Shown here one piece after another: positions 62,263-64,000 of a stretch of 64,000 nt of DNA; the first letter of the stretch is position 1; every line of letters begins with the position of its first letter. The notes below the pieces were generated by a model. It made no database searches, was not told the DNA's origin, and saw nothing but the letters and a program-made list of their open reading frames with translations. The translations under genes and the position numbers were made by a program. The DNA comes from Geobacter sp. (GTDB lineage: Bacteria > Desulfobacterota > Desulfuromonadia > Geobacterales > Geobacteraceae). The stretch is taken from positions 1 to 64,000 of the forward strand of contig DNJC01000055.1 of NCBI GenBank assembly GCA_003490025.1. The letters are read 5' to 3'.

Positions 62263-62678
62263 TACAGAGTGCCCCTTATCGCCTGTTTAAGCGTCTCGAA
62301 CTTCTTGCCGAGGAGCTGCACCGTGGCGTTGTACATGATCTGGTTCTCGGCCAGGCGCCCCATTTCGCTCTCCATCTCCACGCCGTTGCCGTCCGGCGCC
62401 ATGTTCCTGCCGGGGAGTTCGACCACGTCCCCCTGCACCCGCTCCAGGGAAGCGGCGCCCCCCTTGAGCTGTATGTGCCTCGGGTTGGTGACCGGCCCCT
62501 GGGGCCCCTCCTTCAGGGCGCTCTTCAGCTTCCCCTCGAAGGAGAGGTCGCTCGGCGTGTAGCCGGGGGTCTCCACGTTGGCCAGGTTGGCCGAGATCAG
62601 CGACTGCCTCTTCGCCCTCAGATCCAGGCTCTTGCCGAGCAGTTCCACGGTGGTTCCGAAAATTCCTTGTACGGGCAT
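62262..62678 (-). CDS. flgB: Flagellar proximal rod protein FlgB
   Basis: 138 residues. LLGKSLDLRAKRQSLISANL and NVETPGYTPSDLSFEGKL give the rod N-terminus, and AENQIMYNATVQLLGKKFET gives the C-terminal partner helix. ATG 62678 follows AAGGAGGAG. A sigma-54 promoter lies 28 bases upstream, so this gene heads the flagellar operon. Confidence 0.96.
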   Translation of the reverse strand: MPVQGIFGTTVELLGKSLDLRAKRQSLISANLANVETPGYTPSDLSFEGKLKSALKEGPQGPVTNPRHIQLKGGAASLERVQGDVVELPGRNMAPDGNGVEMESEMGRLAENQIMYNATVQLLGKKFETLKQAIRGTL

Positions 62679-62705
62679 AGCTCCTCCTTGTCGCAAAGCT
62701 GCACC

Positions 62706-62721
62706 AGCAAAAGCCGTACCA
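62706..62721 (-). promoter_or_regulatory. Sigma-54 promoter of the flagellar operon
   Basis: On the minus strand TGGTACG-GCTT-TTGCT fits TGGCACG-N4-TTGCW with one mismatch and correct GG/GC spacing, just ahead of flgB. It implies control by a sigma-54 activator. Confidence 0.75.
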
Positions 62722-62788
62722 TGTGAAGCGGTGGCGTATTATCGCGGGGTTGACGCGAGGCGCCCGGGGGAAGTCATCGTTTTGACAG

Positions 62789-64000
62789 TCAGCGGAGCTG
62801 TCCGGATATCTTCATGCGCCAGTTCAGGTCGTTCAGCGCCTCCGAGGCGAGCTTGCCCCAGGTCCCCCCCCCGGCTGCCGCCTTTTCCCACGCGCCCCTC
62901 GCCTGCCGCACCTCCCCCTGCTGCAGGTGGAGTTCCCCCATCTTGAACTGGAACTGGGCGGCCGCTTCCCCGGTGGCGCGGTTCATCCCGACCCGGCAGG
63001 CGGCGAGCGCCCCCTGGTAATCCCTGACGGCGGCGAGCGTCCCGGCGAGGGTGAAGTAGCCGTCCAGCAGAAGCGGCGAGTCGGGCCTGGCGCCCACGGT
63101 GAAGCGCGCCATGCTCCGGACCGCCCCCTTCAGGTCCCCCCCCTTCTCGAGCGCCTTGCCGAGATAGTAGTCGCTTTCCGGGAGTTCGGGCTTCGCCCCC
63201 TTCAGGTTCAGGAAACGGAGTTCCCTCCCGGCCGCCTGCAGGTCCCCCTTCTCGAAGGCGACCCTCCCCAACTGCTCGCGCACCCTGCCGGCGCGCGGGT
63301 CGCGCGGGTAGCGGGAGAGGAACTCCCGCCCCGTCGACTCGGCGAGCGTCAGGTTCCCCAGGGCGACCGCGTCGTCCACCACCTTGGAGAGCATGAAGCC
63401 CCCCGCGGCGGCTGCCCAGTTCTTGTCCCCGAGGTAGCCGAAGAGGTCGATCTCCTGGGAGAACATCCCGGTGCGACCCAGGGCCTGCGAGAGCCGGGGG
63501 GCGAAGTCGGGGTCGCTGAAGCACCTGGCCAGGTACTCCCTGTTGTCCAGCGCGAGGCGGGCCAGGGCCGCGTCATCCCTCGACGCGTGGAGTTCGCGGT
63601 AGACCGGGAGGAGGAGTTCCTCCCGCATCTTTTTCACTATGGTGCTGAAGATCCCCCGCGGGTAGCACCTGCCGTAGCTCACCGCCCCCTCCAGCGCCTC
63701 CCGGGGCGGGGCGTAGAGCGCCAGGAGGAGGGCCGTCTTGAAGAGCGCCTCGTCCCTGAGCGCCATGTCGGCCGGCGCCTGGTAGATCTCCTGGTACTTC
63801 GACAAAAGCTCCCGGTAGCGGTCGCGCGACAGCGTGAAGAGTTCGCGGTCGGCCAGTTTCAGCCGCGCCCTCGCTGCTGCGGCGCTCCCCGGGGCGTGCA
63901 CCACCACGCTCCGGTACATCGCGTCTGCCGTCTCCTTGAGCCCCTGCCGCTGCGCCATCTCGGCGAGCCGGTTCATGAGGTGCGCGTGGTAGGGGGTCCC
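62789..64000 (-). CDS. TPR-type repeat protein upstream of flgB (5' end outside window)
   Basis: At least 403 residues, still open at the window edge; an internal ATG is at 63976. Helical repeats of TPR type are visible, such as ALEGAVSYGRCYPRGIF, SDYYLGKALEKGGDLKGAV, LAGTLAAVRDYQGALAACRV and MGELHLQQGEVRQARGAWEK. It ends 110 bases before flgB and may share the upstream message, but a separate sigma-54 promoter precedes flgB. Such proteins are commonly encoded next to flagellar genes in Geobacterales; the role is unknown. Confidence 0.75.
   Translation of the reverse strand, partial: GTPYHAHLMNRLAEMAQRQGLKETADAMYRSVVVHAPGSAAAARARLKLADRELFTLSRDRYRELLSKYQEIYQAPADMALRDEALFKTALLLALYAPPREALEGAVSYGRCYPRGIFSTIVKKMREELLLPVYRELHASRDDAALARLALDNREYLARCFSDPDFAPRLSQALGRTGMFSQEIDLFGYLGDKNWAAAAGGFMLSKVVDDAVALGNLTLAESTGREFLSRYPRDPRAGRVREQLGRVAFEKGDLQAAGRELRFLNLKGAKPELPESDYYLGKALEKGGDLKGAVRSMARFTVGARPDSPLLLDGYFTLAGTLAAVRDYQGALAACRVGMNRATGEAAAQFQFKMGELHLQQGEVRQARGAWEKAAAGGGTWGKLASEALNDLNWRMKISGQLR

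Overview
The window is a GC-rich chromosomal segment that looks like a member of the Geobacterales (Desulfobacterota; Geobacter/Geomonas/Citrifermentans type). The reasons are the gene content and order (flagellar block, corrinoid operon, IspD-IspF-GlnS-CysS run), the use of sigma-54 enhancer-binding proteins, SelA, HDOD and AsmA-like proteins, and secreted proteins with DUF1566 and chitobiase-C-terminal-type repeats. I saw no phage, IS element, CRISPR array, rRNA gene or convincing tRNA gene.

Layout. (1) 1-9.2 kb: a lipoprotein and a giant AsmA-like protein (YdbH/YnbE-like envelope pair), a long-form glyceraldehyde-3-phosphate dehydrogenase with its own promoter and terminator, two small + strand genes, an overlapping TIM-barrel/potassium-channel pair and a divergent FadR-type GntR regulator. 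(2) 9.4-15.7 kb: selA, a cluster of dispersed palindromic repeats, then ispD-ispF-glnS-cysS closed by a terminator. (3) 15.7-18.7 kb: a compact regulatory island. It holds a sigma-54 activator whose N-terminal half is a ferredoxin plus [FeFe]-hydrogenase-like sensor, a small ribbon-helix-helix gene behind a near-consensus sigma-54 promoter, inverted repeats placed as enhancer and autoregulatory sites, and a candidate small structured RNA. (4) 18.8-20.6 kb: an exported transglutaminase-like protein and a 51-residue membrane peptide behind AT-rich palindromes. (5) 20.9-29.8 kb: a cobalamin-riboswitch-controlled operon read right to left, cobU-cobT-cobS-cobC-cbiA-(thiC paralogue, probably bzaF)-cbiM-cbiN-cbiQ-cbiO. 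It joins nucleotide-loop assembly, anaerobic lower-ligand synthesis and cobalt uptake. (6) 29.8-37.2 kb: engB, an HDOD protein, a membrane histidine kinase with an NtrC-type sigma-54 response regulator, and an alpha-glucan phosphorylase. (7) 37.2-64 kb: a flagellar basal body, hook and export block on the minus strand, starting from a sigma-54 promoter in front of flgB and running flgBC-fliEFGHIJ-motE-like-fliK-flgD-(flagellar operon protein)-flgE and then fliLMNOPQR-flhB.

The flagellar block is interrupted between flgE and fliL by about 8.4 kb carrying three exported proteins (1734, 816 and 242 aa). They share chitobiase-C-terminal-like repeats. Two end in dockerin-like double EF-hand segments, and the smallest is a lipoprotein with a cohesin-like domain, so they may form a cell-surface complex. 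Together with the hydrogenase-like sigma-54 sensor module, this is the part most worth following up.

Starts were chosen from visible ribosome binding sites. All functions come from motif recognition by eye; no database search was run.
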